The notes: a model not told the origin generated them from the letters alone. Positions 44,538-54,073 are shown, counted from the first letter of the stretch. The stretch: 64,000 nucleotides of DNA from Saprospirales bacterium (GCA_007695035.1 REEO01000036.1:1-64000), one strand, 5' to 3'. Program-made: numbers and translations.

Positions 44538-44647
44538 TTAGAAGGGATTGCCATAAAGGTGATTTTGCTCAAAGGTTTTTTCCGAAAATTAATGGTTTAT
44601 TCGCAAAACCAGTTAAATATTAATTAATTATTGGTCTATAGGGCTAT

Positions 44648-44679
44648 TTTGAACGAATATTTTGCTATCCTTACACTTG
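44648..44679 (+). promoter_or_regulatory. Putative promoter of the efflux operon
   Basis: TTTG (44648-44651) and TACACTTG (44672-44679) are 20 bases apart, matching the Bacteroidota -33/-7 layout with one mismatch in the -7 element. The adaptor ATG is 50 bases downstream. The 5' half of the spacer behind it holds the purM remnant. Confidence 0.45.
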
Positions 44680-44729
44680 AGCAATAATATTGGTGTTTTA
44701 TCGGTATTGATTTAAAAAGATTGAAAGGT

Positions 44730-46130
44730 ATGGATTCACTGGTAAAAAACCTCCTGGGGGTATTGGCGGCGGGCCTTGTGATCTGGTTGATTTACAGTCT
44801 TGCATTTGACAGAACCGGGAGTATGAGTGGGGAGGGGGATGTAAAAGTTCGGGTAGAGCACTCCGACCTCGAGATTCAGGTACGGGCTACTGGAGAGCTT
44901 CAGGCAAGGAATTCAGTCAAAATAACGGGGCCCTCGGGAATGCGTACAGCCGGTATTTTTCGAACTACTATTTCGGATCTGATACCGGAAGGAACGGTGG
45001 TGGAGGAAGGTGATTATGTGGCTACCCTGGACCGCTCGGAGGTCACCCATCAAATACAGGCCACTGAAGCAGAACTTGAGCGGATTAACAACCAATTGGT
45101 CCAGTTGCGCATTGACACAGCACTCGAAATGCAGAGTTTGAGGGACCAACTTATCAATCAGCGGTCGGTTTTGGAAGAGCGGGAAATACAATTGGCGCAA
45201 AGTAAGTACGAACCCCAAATGACCATTCGACAGGCTGAGATCGACTTTCAGCGGGCTGAGCGAACCTACAATCAGCAAAAATCAAATTACCTGCTTAAAC
45301 AGGAACAGGCTGCGGCCAGAATCGCAGAAGTGAGATCTACTCATCGGCAGGAACAAATGAAACTTGACAACCTCAATGAATTGGCTGAAGAGTTTACTGT
45401 ACGATCACCGGCACCGGGGATGGTTATTTACCAGCGAAGTTGGGGAGGAAGGAAAGGCCCCGGATCGGAAATAACTCCCTGGGATCCCACCGTGGCTGAA
45501 TTACCTGACCTGAGTGAATTTATTTCCCGCACTTTTGTGAATGAAATTGATATCAGCAAGGTAAGTGTCGGGCAGGATGTTCAGATTACCGTGGATGCCT
45601 TCCCGGAAAATACCTATACTGGCCGAGTCACTGAGGTCGCCAATATCGGCCAGCAATTGAGAAATCAGGATGCGAGGGTCTTTGAAGTGACCATTTTGCT
45701 AAATGACAGCGACAGCCTGCTCAGGCCCGCCATGACTACAGGAAACAGGATTCTTGTCGATCGTTTTGAAGAGGTCCTTCATTTGCCACTGGAAGCAGTC
45801 CACCGGGATACTGTTCCCTATGTGATTGCCGAAGTGGACGGGAGACCGATCCGGCAGGAGGTGGTTATGGGAGCGGCCAATAACATCAGGTTCACAGTGG
45901 CTGCCGGAGTTCAAGAGGACCAAAATGTTTATCTTGCCTACAGCGGCGATAAAAGTGAGTTGCCTTTCGTAGAGCTGGAGCGTGAAACCAAAGAAAAAGC
46001 CCTTCAAGATATCAGGGAGGATCGGGCTGCCCGGGAAGAAAAGAGAAGGCAAAGGAGCAGGGAATTTCGAGATGAAACCCCGGCACCACGGAGGTCATCT
46101 AATGGAGGTTCTGTTATTATCATTAACTAA
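44730..46130 (+). CDS. Periplasmic adaptor (HlyD/MacA-like) of an efflux system
   Basis: This 466-residue membrane-fusion protein has an N-terminal membrane anchor (LLGVLAAGLVIWLIYSLAF). A split lipoyl domain (VVEEGDYVATLDRSEVTHQIQ and FTVRSPAPGMVIY) flanks a long coiled coil at about residues 100-220. A beta-barrel domain follows (VNEIDISKVSVGQDVQITVDAFPENTYTGRVTEVANIG), and the C-terminal tail is charged. The ATG at 44730 follows the TTG that opens the longest frame by three codons. It is the first gene of an adaptor, permease and channel operon. The nine-base gap to the permease start codon implies joint translation. Confidence 0.92.
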   Translation: MDSLVKNLLGVLAAGLVIWLIYSLAFDRTGSMSGEGDVKVRVEHSDLEIQVRATGELQARNSVKITGPSGMRTAGIFRTTISDLIPEGTVVEEGDYVATLDRSEVTHQIQATEAELERINNQLVQLRIDTALEMQSLRDQLINQRSVLEEREIQLAQSKYEPQMTIRQAEIDFQRAERTYNQQKSNYLLKQEQAAARIAEVRSTHRQEQMKLDNLNELAEEFTVRSPAPGMVIYQRSWGGRKGPGSEITPWDPTVAELPDLSEFISRTFVNEIDISKVSVGQDVQITVDAFPENTYTGRVTEVANIGQQLRNQDARVFEVTILLNDSDSLLRPAMTTGNRILVDRFEEVLHLPLEAVHRDTVPYVIAEVDGRPIRQEVVMGAANNIRFTVAAGVQEDQNVYLAYSGDKSELPFVELERETKEKALQDIREDRAAREEKRRQRSREFRDETPAPRRSSNGGSVIIIN

Positions 46131-46139
46131 TTGCTAAAA

Positions 46140-47453
46140 ATGGGGTTTCGAAGGATTGTTCTAAACTCAGGGCTGGCACTTCTCGGAGTGGGAGCCAACA
46201 AATTGCGGGCTTTTTTAACGGGTCTTGGTATTTTGTTCGGAGTGGGTGCAGTGATCTGTATGTTGGCTATCGGGACCGGGGCGCGCCAAAACATTCTTGA
46301 ACAACTCTCCCTGATAGGTACAAATAACATCGTGGTCAATGCCATCGACGTTTCTGAAGACGCGGAAGAATCCGATGATGATGAGGAAGATGAGACAGCG
46401 AAATTTTCACCCGGATTGAATTTGGATTTGATATACGCGATCAAGGATGTATTGCCCGGTGTGGAAGCGGTTGGAGCCGAAGTGGGGATGAGCCAAAGAG
46501 CCATTTATCGCGATAGGATGCTGAGCACTAGAGCAATGGGCGTTAACAATGATTTTTTTGCAGTCAACAACCTCACAATCAGATCGGGCACTTTCTTTAC
46601 TGATAATCACCTCAGTGAAGGCCGGGATGTGGCTATTGTAGGGGATCGCGTGGCCCGTTATTTATTTCAAAATGAAGACCCCGTTGGCAGCTATATAAAA
46701 GTGGGCCAAATCTGGCTGCAGATTATTGGGGTATTGAGCTCCAGAACTCACAATGAGGCACTCAGTGAAAATTTTGGATTGAGGGATGTCAACTCGGACA
46801 TTTACGTACCTGTGCAGTCCTTTTTCGTCCGGTTTAAGAACAGAGGCGCTATTTCTGAAGGCGATATTGACCGCAGGGGAAGGAGAGAAGGTAGAGAGAA
46901 TTACCACCAGTTGGACAGACTGACTGTAAAGCTCAAGAACTCCGAGCAGCTCACCGCCAGTGCTTCGATTATTGCCACCATGCTGGAAAGGCTGAACAAT
47001 GAAAACAAAGATTTCTACCTCGATATCCCGGAATTGCTGTTGGAGCAACAGAGACAGACGCAGGATACATTCAATCTGGTGCTGGCTGTTATCGCTGCCA
47101 TTTCTCTTCTGGTGGGAGGTATAGGGATAATGAACATCATGCTGGCTTCGGTGATGGAGCGAACGCGTGAAATTGGAATCCGAAGGTCGGTGGGAGCAAC
47201 CGAAGGGGATATCAGGATGCAGTTTTTGATGGAGGCCGTATTTATAAGTTTATTTGGGGGATTGCTCGGTATCGGTTTTGGAATAGCTGCAGCGGAGGTA
47301 GTGACCTGGTACTCCGGTATTCCGGCCATTGTTACTGCCTGGTCGGTGATTTTGTCTTTTGGGGTAGCTACTCTGATTGGACTTGCTTTTGGTTATTTCC
47401 CGGCATCCAGGGCGGCCAAAAGAGACCCCATACAATCGCTCAGGGTGGAGTAG
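46140..47453 (+). CDS. MacB-type ABC transporter permease (no ATPase domain)
   Basis: The 437-residue protein has one N-terminal membrane segment (KLRAFLTGLGILFGVGAVICMLAIGTGA) and a periplasmic MacB-PCD domain. Three C-terminal membrane segments belong to the FtsX fold (TFNLVLAVIAAISLLVGGIGIMNIMLASVMERTREIGIRRSVGA, the hallmark). The periplasmic domain contains an unusual acidic run (SEDAEESDDDEEDE, about residues 75-90). E. coli MacB carries its ATPase at the N-terminus; here it is missing, and no ATP-binding gene is adjacent. Energy must come from a subunit encoded elsewhere. I start at the ATG at 46140 rather than the TTG at 46131. Confidence 0.9.
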   Translation: MGFRRIVLNSGLALLGVGANKLRAFLTGLGILFGVGAVICMLAIGTGARQNILEQLSLIGTNNIVVNAIDVSEDAEESDDDEEDETAKFSPGLNLDLIYAIKDVLPGVEAVGAEVGMSQRAIYRDRMLSTRAMGVNNDFFAVNNLTIRSGTFFTDNHLSEGRDVAIVGDRVARYLFQNEDPVGSYIKVGQIWLQIIGVLSSRTHNEALSENFGLRDVNSDIYVPVQSFFVRFKNRGAISEGDIDRRGRREGRENYHQLDRLTVKLKNSEQLTASASIIATMLERLNNENKDFYLDIPELLLEQQRQTQDTFNLVLAVIAAISLLVGGIGIMNIMLASVMERTREIGIRRSVGATEGDIRMQFLMEAVFISLFGGLLGIGFGIAAAEVVTWYSGIPAIVTAWSVILSFGVATLIGLAFGYFPASRAAKRDPIQSLRVE

Positions 47454-47580
47454 GCCCGGTAGGAGTCATTTTGATGATGGTTTTACCCTAACCAGACTTA
47501 ATACTCCAAAGTAAAAAAACAGCTATAGACCCTCTGAGGTGAATACCTCAACGACTTTAGAGAAATGAAAAAATAACTGC

Positions 47581-49080
47581 ATGATGAAAATGGTGAAAAA
47601 TCTTCTGTTGGCTGCCTTAATAGTGCTGGGAAGCAGTATGATCTCTTCTGAATCAATGGCCCAGGATACACTGAGATTAAATATGAACGAATTACTGGAA
47701 CTCGCCGGTAGTGAATCGCCTGATCTGATGATTGCACGGATCCGCTACTCCAACAGTTATTGGCAGTACCAATCGTTTCTGGCAGATTTAAGACCACAAA
47801 TTGAGCTGGGCGCAAATCTGCCGGTATTGAATCGGGCTATAGAACCCATCGTATTACCCGATGGAAGTGAAGATTTTCGCTCGCGTTCGCTCATGAGCAA
47901 CAGCCTCAATGTATCACTAAGCCAGGTAATTCCATCTACAGGAGGTCAGGTTTTTTTATCCTCCGGTCTTAGGCGAATTGACCTTTTTAGCGGGGATGGT
48001 ATTACGGGGTCCACCTCCTGGCTATCCTCACCGGTCAGTCTCGGCATCAACCAACCGCTCTTCAGATTCAATCAATTTAAGTGGAATCGAATGATTGAGC
48101 CGCTGCGTATGGAGGAATCCGAACTGGCTTTTTCAGAAGAACTCGAAAGTATATACCGGCGCGCTGTGAGCCTGTTTTTTGATGTCATAACCGCCCAGTT
48201 GGACCTTGAAGCGGCCCGATTGGATGCGGAGAATGCCGATACTCTGTATCAATTGTCCCTGGGCAGATACGACCTGGGGAGAATAGCTGAGACCGATCTG
48301 TTGCAAATGGAGTTGAACCTGAGAAATGCAGAAGCGCAAATTGCCCGTTCTACTATTTCTTTGGACATTGCCATGGAGCGGTTGCGGGACTTCCTCGGTA
48401 TAGAATCTGAAGTTTACTTCCATTTTGAGTTGCCTGATGAACTTTCGGAAATGGAAGTGGATCCGCATTTTGCGCTTGAGCACGCCCGGTCCCACAGGAG
48501 CCAGATCATCTCCTTTCAGCGGCGATTGCTCGAGAGCCAGAGTCAATTGGAGCGAGCAGAACGCAATTCCGGTATCGATATTCAGATCTCCGGTTCGATT
48601 GGCTTTTCGCAGACTGCAGACCAATTTGCTGACGCATACCGAAACCTTATCGATCAGGAGCAGCTCTCCGTGGGTATATCACTCCCCATTGCTGATTGGG
48701 GGAAATCCAGGGCCAGGAAGGAAATTGCTCGCTCTCAACTGGAGCTAACCGAGAGAACAATCAGGCAGGAGGAGGTTAACTTTGAGCGGGATATTCTCAT
48801 TACGGTTCAGCAGTTTTACCAGGTGCGGCAGCAGGTGGCGCTTTCAAAACAAGCCATGGAAATTACGAACCAACGATTGGAGATCACTCGGAATCGCTAT
48901 CTAATTGGTAAAATTGGAACGCTGGACCTGAACCTGGCAATTACGGAAAGAGAATCTGCCCGAAGGGCCTATATCAGTGCGCTAAGGTCTTATTGGCAAA
49001 CTCACTTTGACTTGAGAGGGTTGACTCTTTACGACTTTGAGAACCGGCGTTCACTGGTCAGAGACCTGGATGGTTTTTGA
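47581..49080 (+). CDS. TolC-family outer-membrane channel
   Basis: This 499-residue outer-membrane efflux protein has a signal peptide (MKMVKNLLLAALIVLGSSMIS..MAQ). It carries the two-fold TolC repeat: LRLNMNELLELAGSESPDLMIARIRY opens the first half. Long coiled-coil helices follow (LDLEAARLDAENADTLYQLSLGRYDLGRIAETDLLQMELNLRNAEAQIA, then the paired NQRLEITRNRYLIGKIGTLDLNLAITERESARRAYISALRSYW). With the adaptor and permease upstream it completes a tripartite export route across both membranes. The 127-base gap to the permease could hold a separate start, but the order suggests one operon. It converges with purM. Confidence 0.92.
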   Translation: MMKMVKNLLLAALIVLGSSMISSESMAQDTLRLNMNELLELAGSESPDLMIARIRYSNSYWQYQSFLADLRPQIELGANLPVLNRAIEPIVLPDGSEDFRSRSLMSNSLNVSLSQVIPSTGGQVFLSSGLRRIDLFSGDGITGSTSWLSSPVSLGINQPLFRFNQFKWNRMIEPLRMEESELAFSEELESIYRRAVSLFFDVITAQLDLEAARLDAENADTLYQLSLGRYDLGRIAETDLLQMELNLRNAEAQIARSTISLDIAMERLRDFLGIESEVYFHFELPDELSEMEVDPHFALEHARSHRSQIISFQRRLLESQSQLERAERNSGIDIQISGSIGFSQTADQFADAYRNLIDQEQLSVGISLPIADWGKSRARKEIARSQLELTERTIRQEEVNFERDILITVQQFYQVRQQVALSKQAMEITNQRLEITRNRYLIGKIGTLDLNLAITERESARRAYISALRSYWQTHFDLRGLTLYDFENRRSLVRDLDGF

Positions 49081-49144
49081 TCAGCCAGCATTCGGGGAGG
49101 CCGGATAAAGTATGTTTGACTTAATTCTAATTCAGCTCCTTTTA

Positions 49145-50317
49145 TCAAAATTCCAACTGGCCAAAATCTCCTTTAATGGTCAGAGATGTGCCCTTGTGTT
49201 TTTCCACCCTGCCAATTACATCGGCATCAATTCCCATCGATTGAGCATCCTTGATTAGGTCAGCCGAAATTTCTGGTTTGCAGTATATTTCCAAACGCGT
49301 GCCGAGATTGAAAACCTGCACCATTTCCCTCCAGGGGGTGTTGGTGGTTTTCTGAATTAATTTAAAGACGGGAGCCACGGGGAGGAGATTGTCCTTGATC
49401 ACGTGGTACCCTGCTGTAAATTTTGAGGACTTGGTGAGTCCGCCTCCCGTGCAGTGGATAATGCCCTTAATTTCTGGCTTGTATTTGTTGAGGTGTTTGG
49501 CAAAAAAGGGTAAAAAGGTGCGTGTGGGGGAGAGCATTAGTTTGCCGATGCTGTGTTTTCGGCCTCCTATTTCCACTTCATCCCTGAGTCGGTAGGGGCC
49601 TGTAAACCGGTAGGTTTCCGGAACCATAGGATCGTAAGCCTCCTTGAAATTTTGGTCGTAGTATTTGCTGAGCAGGTCGTGACGGGCCGAAGTGAGTCCG
49701 TTGGAACCTATGCCGGAATTGTAGGTGTTTTCGTATTCTGTCTGCCCGCTGGAGGCCAGCCCCACGATTTCCAGACCCTCCTCAAAGTCGTTGACAATGA
49801 GTTCTTTTCTGTGCAATCTGCCAAATGCCGTGTAGCCCACATCTATGGTACGCACGATGTCTCCTACATCGGCCGTTTCTCCTCCGGCAAGGTGGATTTC
49901 CACTCCGTATCCTGCCATTTGATCTGTAAATTCTACCGCAGATGCGATAATCTGTTCGATGATTTCCCCGGGGATCAGGTTTTTGTTGCGTCCGATGGTG
50001 GAGGAGAGTAGCAGGTTGTTGTAGCAGCCTACGCAAGCCATGTCGTCCACATTCATGACAATGGCGTCTCTCGCAATGCCCTTCCAAACGGAGAGGTCTC
50101 CAGTTTCTTTCCAGTAGAGGTAAGCCAGTCCGGCTTTGGTGCCTGCCGTATCGGCGTGCATGAGATTGCAGTAATTTTCATCGCCCCCTGTGTGGTCTGG
50201 CAGTATTTTGCAGAAGGCATTGGGGTAGAGCCCCTTGTCCTGGTTTTTTATGGCTTTGTGAACCTCTGATTTAGAAGCGCTTACTCCTCTGTGATCGTAT
50301 TTTAACTTGTCAGACAT
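49145..50317 (-). CDS. purM: Phosphoribosylformylglycinamidine cyclo-ligase, Bacteroidota form
   Basis: The 390-residue enzyme closes the imidazole ring in purine synthesis. It has the AIR-synthase fold: YDHRGVSASKSEVH, HADTAGTKAGLAYLYWKETG, MNVDDMACVGCYNNLLLSSTIGRN, LAGGETADVGDIVRT, GLASSGQTEYE, IIHCTGGGLTKSSKF and MVQVFNLGTRLEIYC. The sequence is longer than proteobacterial PurM (about 345 residues), as usual in Bacteroidota. I start at the ATG at 50317; a longer frame adds 22 residues without similarity. The 165 bases between it and smc contain inverted repeats, so purM may be regulated separately. Confidence 0.94.
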   Translation of the reverse strand: MSDKLKYDHRGVSASKSEVHKAIKNQDKGLYPNAFCKILPDHTGGDENYCNLMHADTAGTKAGLAYLYWKETGDLSVWKGIARDAIVMNVDDMACVGCYNNLLLSSTIGRNKNLIPGEIIEQIIASAVEFTDQMAGYGVEIHLAGGETADVGDIVRTIDVGYTAFGRLHRKELIVNDFEEGLEIVGLASSGQTEYENTYNSGIGSNGLTSARHDLLSKYYDQNFKEAYDPMVPETYRFTGPYRLRDEVEIGGRKHSIGKLMLSPTRTFLPFFAKHLNKYKPEIKGIIHCTGGGLTKSSKFTAGYHVIKDNLLPVAPVFKLIQKTTNTPWREMVQVFNLGTRLEIYCKPEISADLIKDAQSMGIDADVIGRVEKHKGTSLTIKGDFGQLEF

Positions 50318-50372
50318 AACTATTTTTTTCTGTTGAATCAGTCTTCCTCGATTTCTCTCCCCATTGGTCAGG

Positions 50373-50412
50373 GCCTTTGACATCTAAAAAAGCTGAAGGC
50401 CTGGTCAAAGGC
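50373..50412 (-). promoter_or_regulatory. Inverted repeats in the smc-purM spacer (terminator or purM leader switch)
   Basis: On the minus strand GCCTTTGAC and GTCAAAGGC form a 9-bp stem. Inside it, a competing small hairpin GCCT-TTGACC-AGGC is followed by CTTCAGC and six Ts, like a terminator. The two pairings exclude each other. The site is 56-95 bases before the purM start. Confidence 0.45.
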
Positions 50413-50482
50413 ATTTTCCTGTATTCCGGCTTTTAATTTTTTATTTTTTCATGTAAAATAACGGGCATTTATGGGTTTTGGC

Positions 50483-53400
50483 TTAAACTTCTCGCTCTTG
50501 TACATCGGTTAGAAAATCCACATTCTTCAATGCTCTGAAGTCCACGGCACTCACTCCCGATACACCGGATTCCTCCATGTAAACCCCGTAGATGATGTCC
50601 AGGTGGCTCATGGTTTGTTTGTTGTGGGTGACAATGATAAACTGCGATTCGCTGGAGAAATTCTTAATAATCTTGTTGAATTTCTCGATATTGGAGTCGT
50701 CCAGCGGGGCGTCCACTTCGTCAAAAATACAGAATGGCGCCGGTTTGAGTAAGTAAAGGGCAAAAAGCAATGAAATGGCGGTCAGGGTTTTTTCCCCACC
50801 GGACAACTGGGAGATGGATTGAGGGCGCTTGCCTTTGGGTTTGGCGATTATCTCAATATCTGAATCTAACGGTGTTCCTGGGTCGGTCATTACCAGGTCG
50901 CAATTGTCATCCTCGGTAAAAAGGCTACGGAACACATTGATGAAATTGAACCGGATACGGTCGAAAGCCTCAATGTATCGCTCTTTGGCTGTGGTTTCAA
51001 TCTCCGTTATGGTTTCCCTCAGTGAATCACGCGCATTTTCTATGTCTTTTTTCTGCTCCTGGATGTCGTCATATCGCACTTTCATCTCTTCGAAAGCCTC
51101 GAGTGCGAGCGGGTTGACTTCCCCAAAATTGGTGAGCCGGGCTTTTAATCGCTCCACTTTTCTGCCTAGTTCATTGACATCGATTTTCTCTTCCTCTTCA
51201 TCCAGAGTGACCTTTTTCGGGTCTAATTCATAGCCGAATTCTACCGAAAGGCGTTCGGAAATGCTCTTGACATTGAATTCTACCTCCCTGTTTTTCTCCC
51301 TCATTCCGGTCATCACTTCTTCCAGGTCGTTCGACTTCCGTTTGAGTTCTGCGACGTTTTTCTCTTTTTCAAAAATGGCATTGCGGGAACTGAAGTACTG
51401 TTGTTCTTTTTCACTCAAACTGGCTTCCACTTCTTTTTTTCTGCGGTAAAACTCCTGCAATTCCTCCTCCTGGTTGGCTATTTTTTTCTTCAGGGTTTCA
51501 ATTTGGGCTTCACTTTCTCGAATGAGCGCGTCGGTTTTTTTCTCCTCTGCATTGAGGTCCCTCAGGCGTCCTTCTTGAAAGTCCAGTTCCTTCTCAAAGC
51601 CGCTGAGTTTATTTTGCTGGCGGATGAGCTCAATGTTTTTGTTGTTGAATTCCTCAGCTCGTTCTCCTTTCAGCGCCAAGGTTTTTTCCATCTTTTTAGC
51701 GCTGTTTTCGAGCTGTTTATTGAGGTTGGTGAGCCGGTCTTTAAGGTTTTCGATCTCTTGCTCTTCTTCGCTGAATCCGACTTTGACTTCCCGGTGCTGG
51801 TCGTTGAGCACTTTGAGCCTGCGGTTGCGTTTTTCCACCGCTTCAATGCCGGAGTTTTTGGTGGCCTGGATACCGGCCTCGCGCGCTTTTACCCCGGCAA
51901 TTTCCGATTCGATCTTCGTCAGTTCCCGCTGGATATCCTCTGTGTCCAATTTTGATATGGAAACTTTGATCTGTTGAAGTTCTGCCCGTGCCTGGTCCAC
52001 CTTTTTTTCCAGATCGCTGATTTTCTTATTGGTCTTTTCCAGGGCTTTTTTCCTCCCTATTTTTTTTCCTGCAAAGAGGTCTGAGCTTCCCCCTTCCGCT
52101 GTGGTTTTTCTGCGGACCGTCTGCCCGTCCGAGGATACCAGCACACTGACTTCGGCCGGGGTTTTTGGTGGCAGGGTTTCTGTTTGGGAAATAAAAACGC
52201 CCTTTAAGAGGAACCGAAACAATGGTCGGTAAACCCTGTCTATTTCCACCACCTTATAGGCTGAAACGGCACCTGCGATATCTTTGTCATCCGGGGATGA
52301 AGTTTCCTCATCCAGTGCGTCCAGTAGGAGGAACTGGGCCTTGCCTTTTTGCGCATTTTTCAGGGTTTCGATACCCTCTAGTGCAGTGGCCCAATCGGGC
52401 ACTACGTAGTGATCCAAAACCGGAGCCAGCACTGCCTCAATGGCGGGGCGAAATTCATCCGGACAGTAGATGAGTTCTGATAGCAGTACCGCTTTTTTTC
52501 TCCAATCTTTATGACCGCTTAGGTGCTTAATGGAATCCGGGTACCCCTCTAGCTTTTCTAGCAGTGATTTAAGGAGGTTGCGTTCGTTTTTTAGGGAATC
52601 CAGCTTGCGTTCCAGCTGCTTTTGCTCCTGCTCGATGGCGTCCCGTTTTTCCTTTTGCTCACCGAGCTTGTTTTTTCGCTTTTCCTCCCGGAGGATGCAC
52701 TGTGATTTTTTTTGTTCCAGCTCTTTATATGCCTCGCTAACAGAGAGCAGTGCCTGTTCGAGTTCGCGGTGCTTGTCTTTTTCAATCTTTTCCTCCTCTC
52801 GCAGTCTTTCGCCCTCCTCCTGAATGGAGTCCAATTTGCTTTGGAGAACAGACAATTGTTTTTCCCGCTCTGACTTTTGGGCTTCCAGTTTTCTCACATC
52901 TTGCAGCAATTGATCGTGTTCGCTTTTGACTTTAGCTGCGGCCTGATCTGCTTCTGTTTTCTGGCCGGTTAGCGCATCCAATGATTGCTGCAGGGTGTGG
53001 CTCACTTTTTTCTCCACTATCACCTGATTCCGGAGGTATTCCATCCGGGCACTGATCTTTGATTTCTGCTCCCTGAGTTCGCGAAGGCGACTCTCTCGCC
53101 GCTCGTTCGACTCCTGGGTATTTTTGAGAGATTGCCGACCGAGGTTTAACTGGCTTTCCACGTCCTTGAGTTGATTTGAGATGGAAGCCGCCTGTTTTTG
53201 GCTCTGATTGAGATTTTCCTCCTCTTTGAGCGTTTCCTGCTTGTCTTTTTCCAGTTGCGCTTCAATCGTTGAAATATGCGCTTTCAATTCGCTTTGATCG
53301 CCTTTGTGCTTTTCCAGGTTTTGAACCAGGGTTTGGTTTGAGTTGAGCAGGCTGGCGATTTCAATTCTGGCAAGGCGGATGCGCTGGGTTTTGTGCTTGT

Positions 53401-54058
53401 CCTTGAGCTTGTTGAAGGATTTAGCCTTTTTGGCCTGTTTTTCCAGTTCTTTTAAGTTGCCACTGATCTCAAAGAGCAGGTCCTGAACCCGCTCGAGGTC
53501 CTGTTCCGAGGCTTTGAGCTTATTTTGGACCTCCTTTTTGCGCTGTTTGAACTTCGAAATTCCTGCCGCTTGTTCGAACATTTTCCTCCGGGCGTGATCC
53601 TTGTCGGACAGTATGTCGTCCACCATATCAAGTGCGATTATGGCGTAGGAGTTGGATGCAATGCCGGTATCGGAGAGAAGGGAAGAGATGTCCTTGAGTC
53701 GGCAGGGAACGCCGTTGAGTCGGTATTCGCTGTTTCCACTCCGGTAAAGGTGCCTGGATATGGATACTTCGTTGTATTCTGAAGGCAGTGTGCCTTTGTC
53801 GTTGTCAAAAATTAGAGAAACACTGCAGGCGTTGGCCGGGCGGCGCGATTTGGTGCCGTTAAAGAGTACGTCCTGCATTTTGTCGAGCCTCAGCCCGGAG
53901 GTTTTTTGCTCTCCCAAAACCCACCTGAAAGCATCTACAATGTTGCTCTTGCCCGACCCATTGGGACCTACAACCCCCACCACATCCTCGTTGAAATGCA
54001 GGGTGGTGGCGTTTCCAAAACTCTTAAAGCCTTTTAACTCTATCGTCTTCAGTCTCAT
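50483..54058 (-). CDS. smc: Chromosome segregation protein SMC
   Basis: The 1191-residue condensin ATPase organises and segregates the chromosome with ScpA and ScpB. The N-terminal head has Walker A VGPNGSGKSNIVDAFRWVLGEQ. Two long coiled coils (about 170-500 and 670-1010) flank a hinge near residues 515-650 that includes PDEFRPAIEAVLAPVLDHYVV and AQFLLLDALDEE. The C-terminal head has the signature ISQLSGGEKTLTAISLLFALY and Walker B FCIFDEVDAPLDD. Length and order are canonical. The -7 element ends only seven bases before the ATG, so the message should be almost leaderless. Confidence 0.97.
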   Translation of the reverse strand: MRLKTIELKGFKSFGNATTLHFNEDVVGVVGPNGSGKSNIVDAFRWVLGEQKTSGLRLDKMQDVLFNGTKSRRPANACSVSLIFDNDKGTLPSEYNEVSISRHLYRSGNSEYRLNGVPCRLKDISSLLSDTGIASNSYAIIALDMVDDILSDKDHARRKMFEQAAGISKFKQRKKEVQNKLKASEQDLERVQDLLFEISGNLKELEKQAKKAKSFNKLKDKHKTQRIRLARIEIASLLNSNQTLVQNLEKHKGDQSELKAHISTIEAQLEKDKQETLKEEENLNQSQKQAASISNQLKDVESQLNLGRQSLKNTQESNERRESRLRELREQKSKISARMEYLRNQVIVEKKVSHTLQQSLDALTGQKTEADQAAAKVKSEHDQLLQDVRKLEAQKSEREKQLSVLQSKLDSIQEEGERLREEEKIEKDKHRELEQALLSVSEAYKELEQKKSQCILREEKRKNKLGEQKEKRDAIEQEQKQLERKLDSLKNERNLLKSLLEKLEGYPDSIKHLSGHKDWRKKAVLLSELIYCPDEFRPAIEAVLAPVLDHYVVPDWATALEGIETLKNAQKGKAQFLLLDALDEETSSPDDKDIAGAVSAYKVVEIDRVYRPLFRFLLKGVFISQTETLPPKTPAEVSVLVSSDGQTVRRKTTAEGGSSDLFAGKKIGRKKALEKTNKKISDLEKKVDQARAELQQIKVSISKLDTEDIQRELTKIESEIAGVKAREAGIQATKNSGIEAVEKRNRRLKVLNDQHREVKVGFSEEEQEIENLKDRLTNLNKQLENSAKKMEKTLALKGERAEEFNNKNIELIRQQNKLSGFEKELDFQEGRLRDLNAEEKKTDALIRESEAQIETLKKKIANQEEELQEFYRRKKEVEASLSEKEQQYFSSRNAIFEKEKNVAELKRKSNDLEEVMTGMREKNREVEFNVKSISERLSVEFGYELDPKKVTLDEEEEKIDVNELGRKVERLKARLTNFGEVNPLALEAFEEMKVRYDDIQEQKKDIENARDSLRETITEIETTAKERYIEAFDRIRFNFINVFRSLFTEDDNCDLVMTDPGTPLDSDIEIIAKPKGKRPQSISQLSGGEKTLTAISLLFALYLLKPAPFCIFDEVDAPLDDSNIEKFNKIIKNFSSESQFIIVTHNKQTMSHLDIIYGVYMEESGVSGVSAVDFRALKNVDFLTDVQEREV

Positions 54059-54065
54059 CGGGGCG

Positions 54066-54073
54066 CAAAAATA
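54066..54073 (-). promoter_or_regulatory. -7 element TATTTTTG of smc
   Basis: Exact TAnnTTTG on the minus strand with seven bases between it and the ATG. It lies in a 20-base stretch (54064-54083) identical to the promoter of the TPR-ribH unit at 9240-9259. Confidence 0.6.

Noticed and set aside
44304-44627. Plus-strand open frame of 107 codons in the spacer before the efflux operon
   Set aside because: It is the antisense of the purM remnant; the opposite strand carries the recognisable protein similarity.
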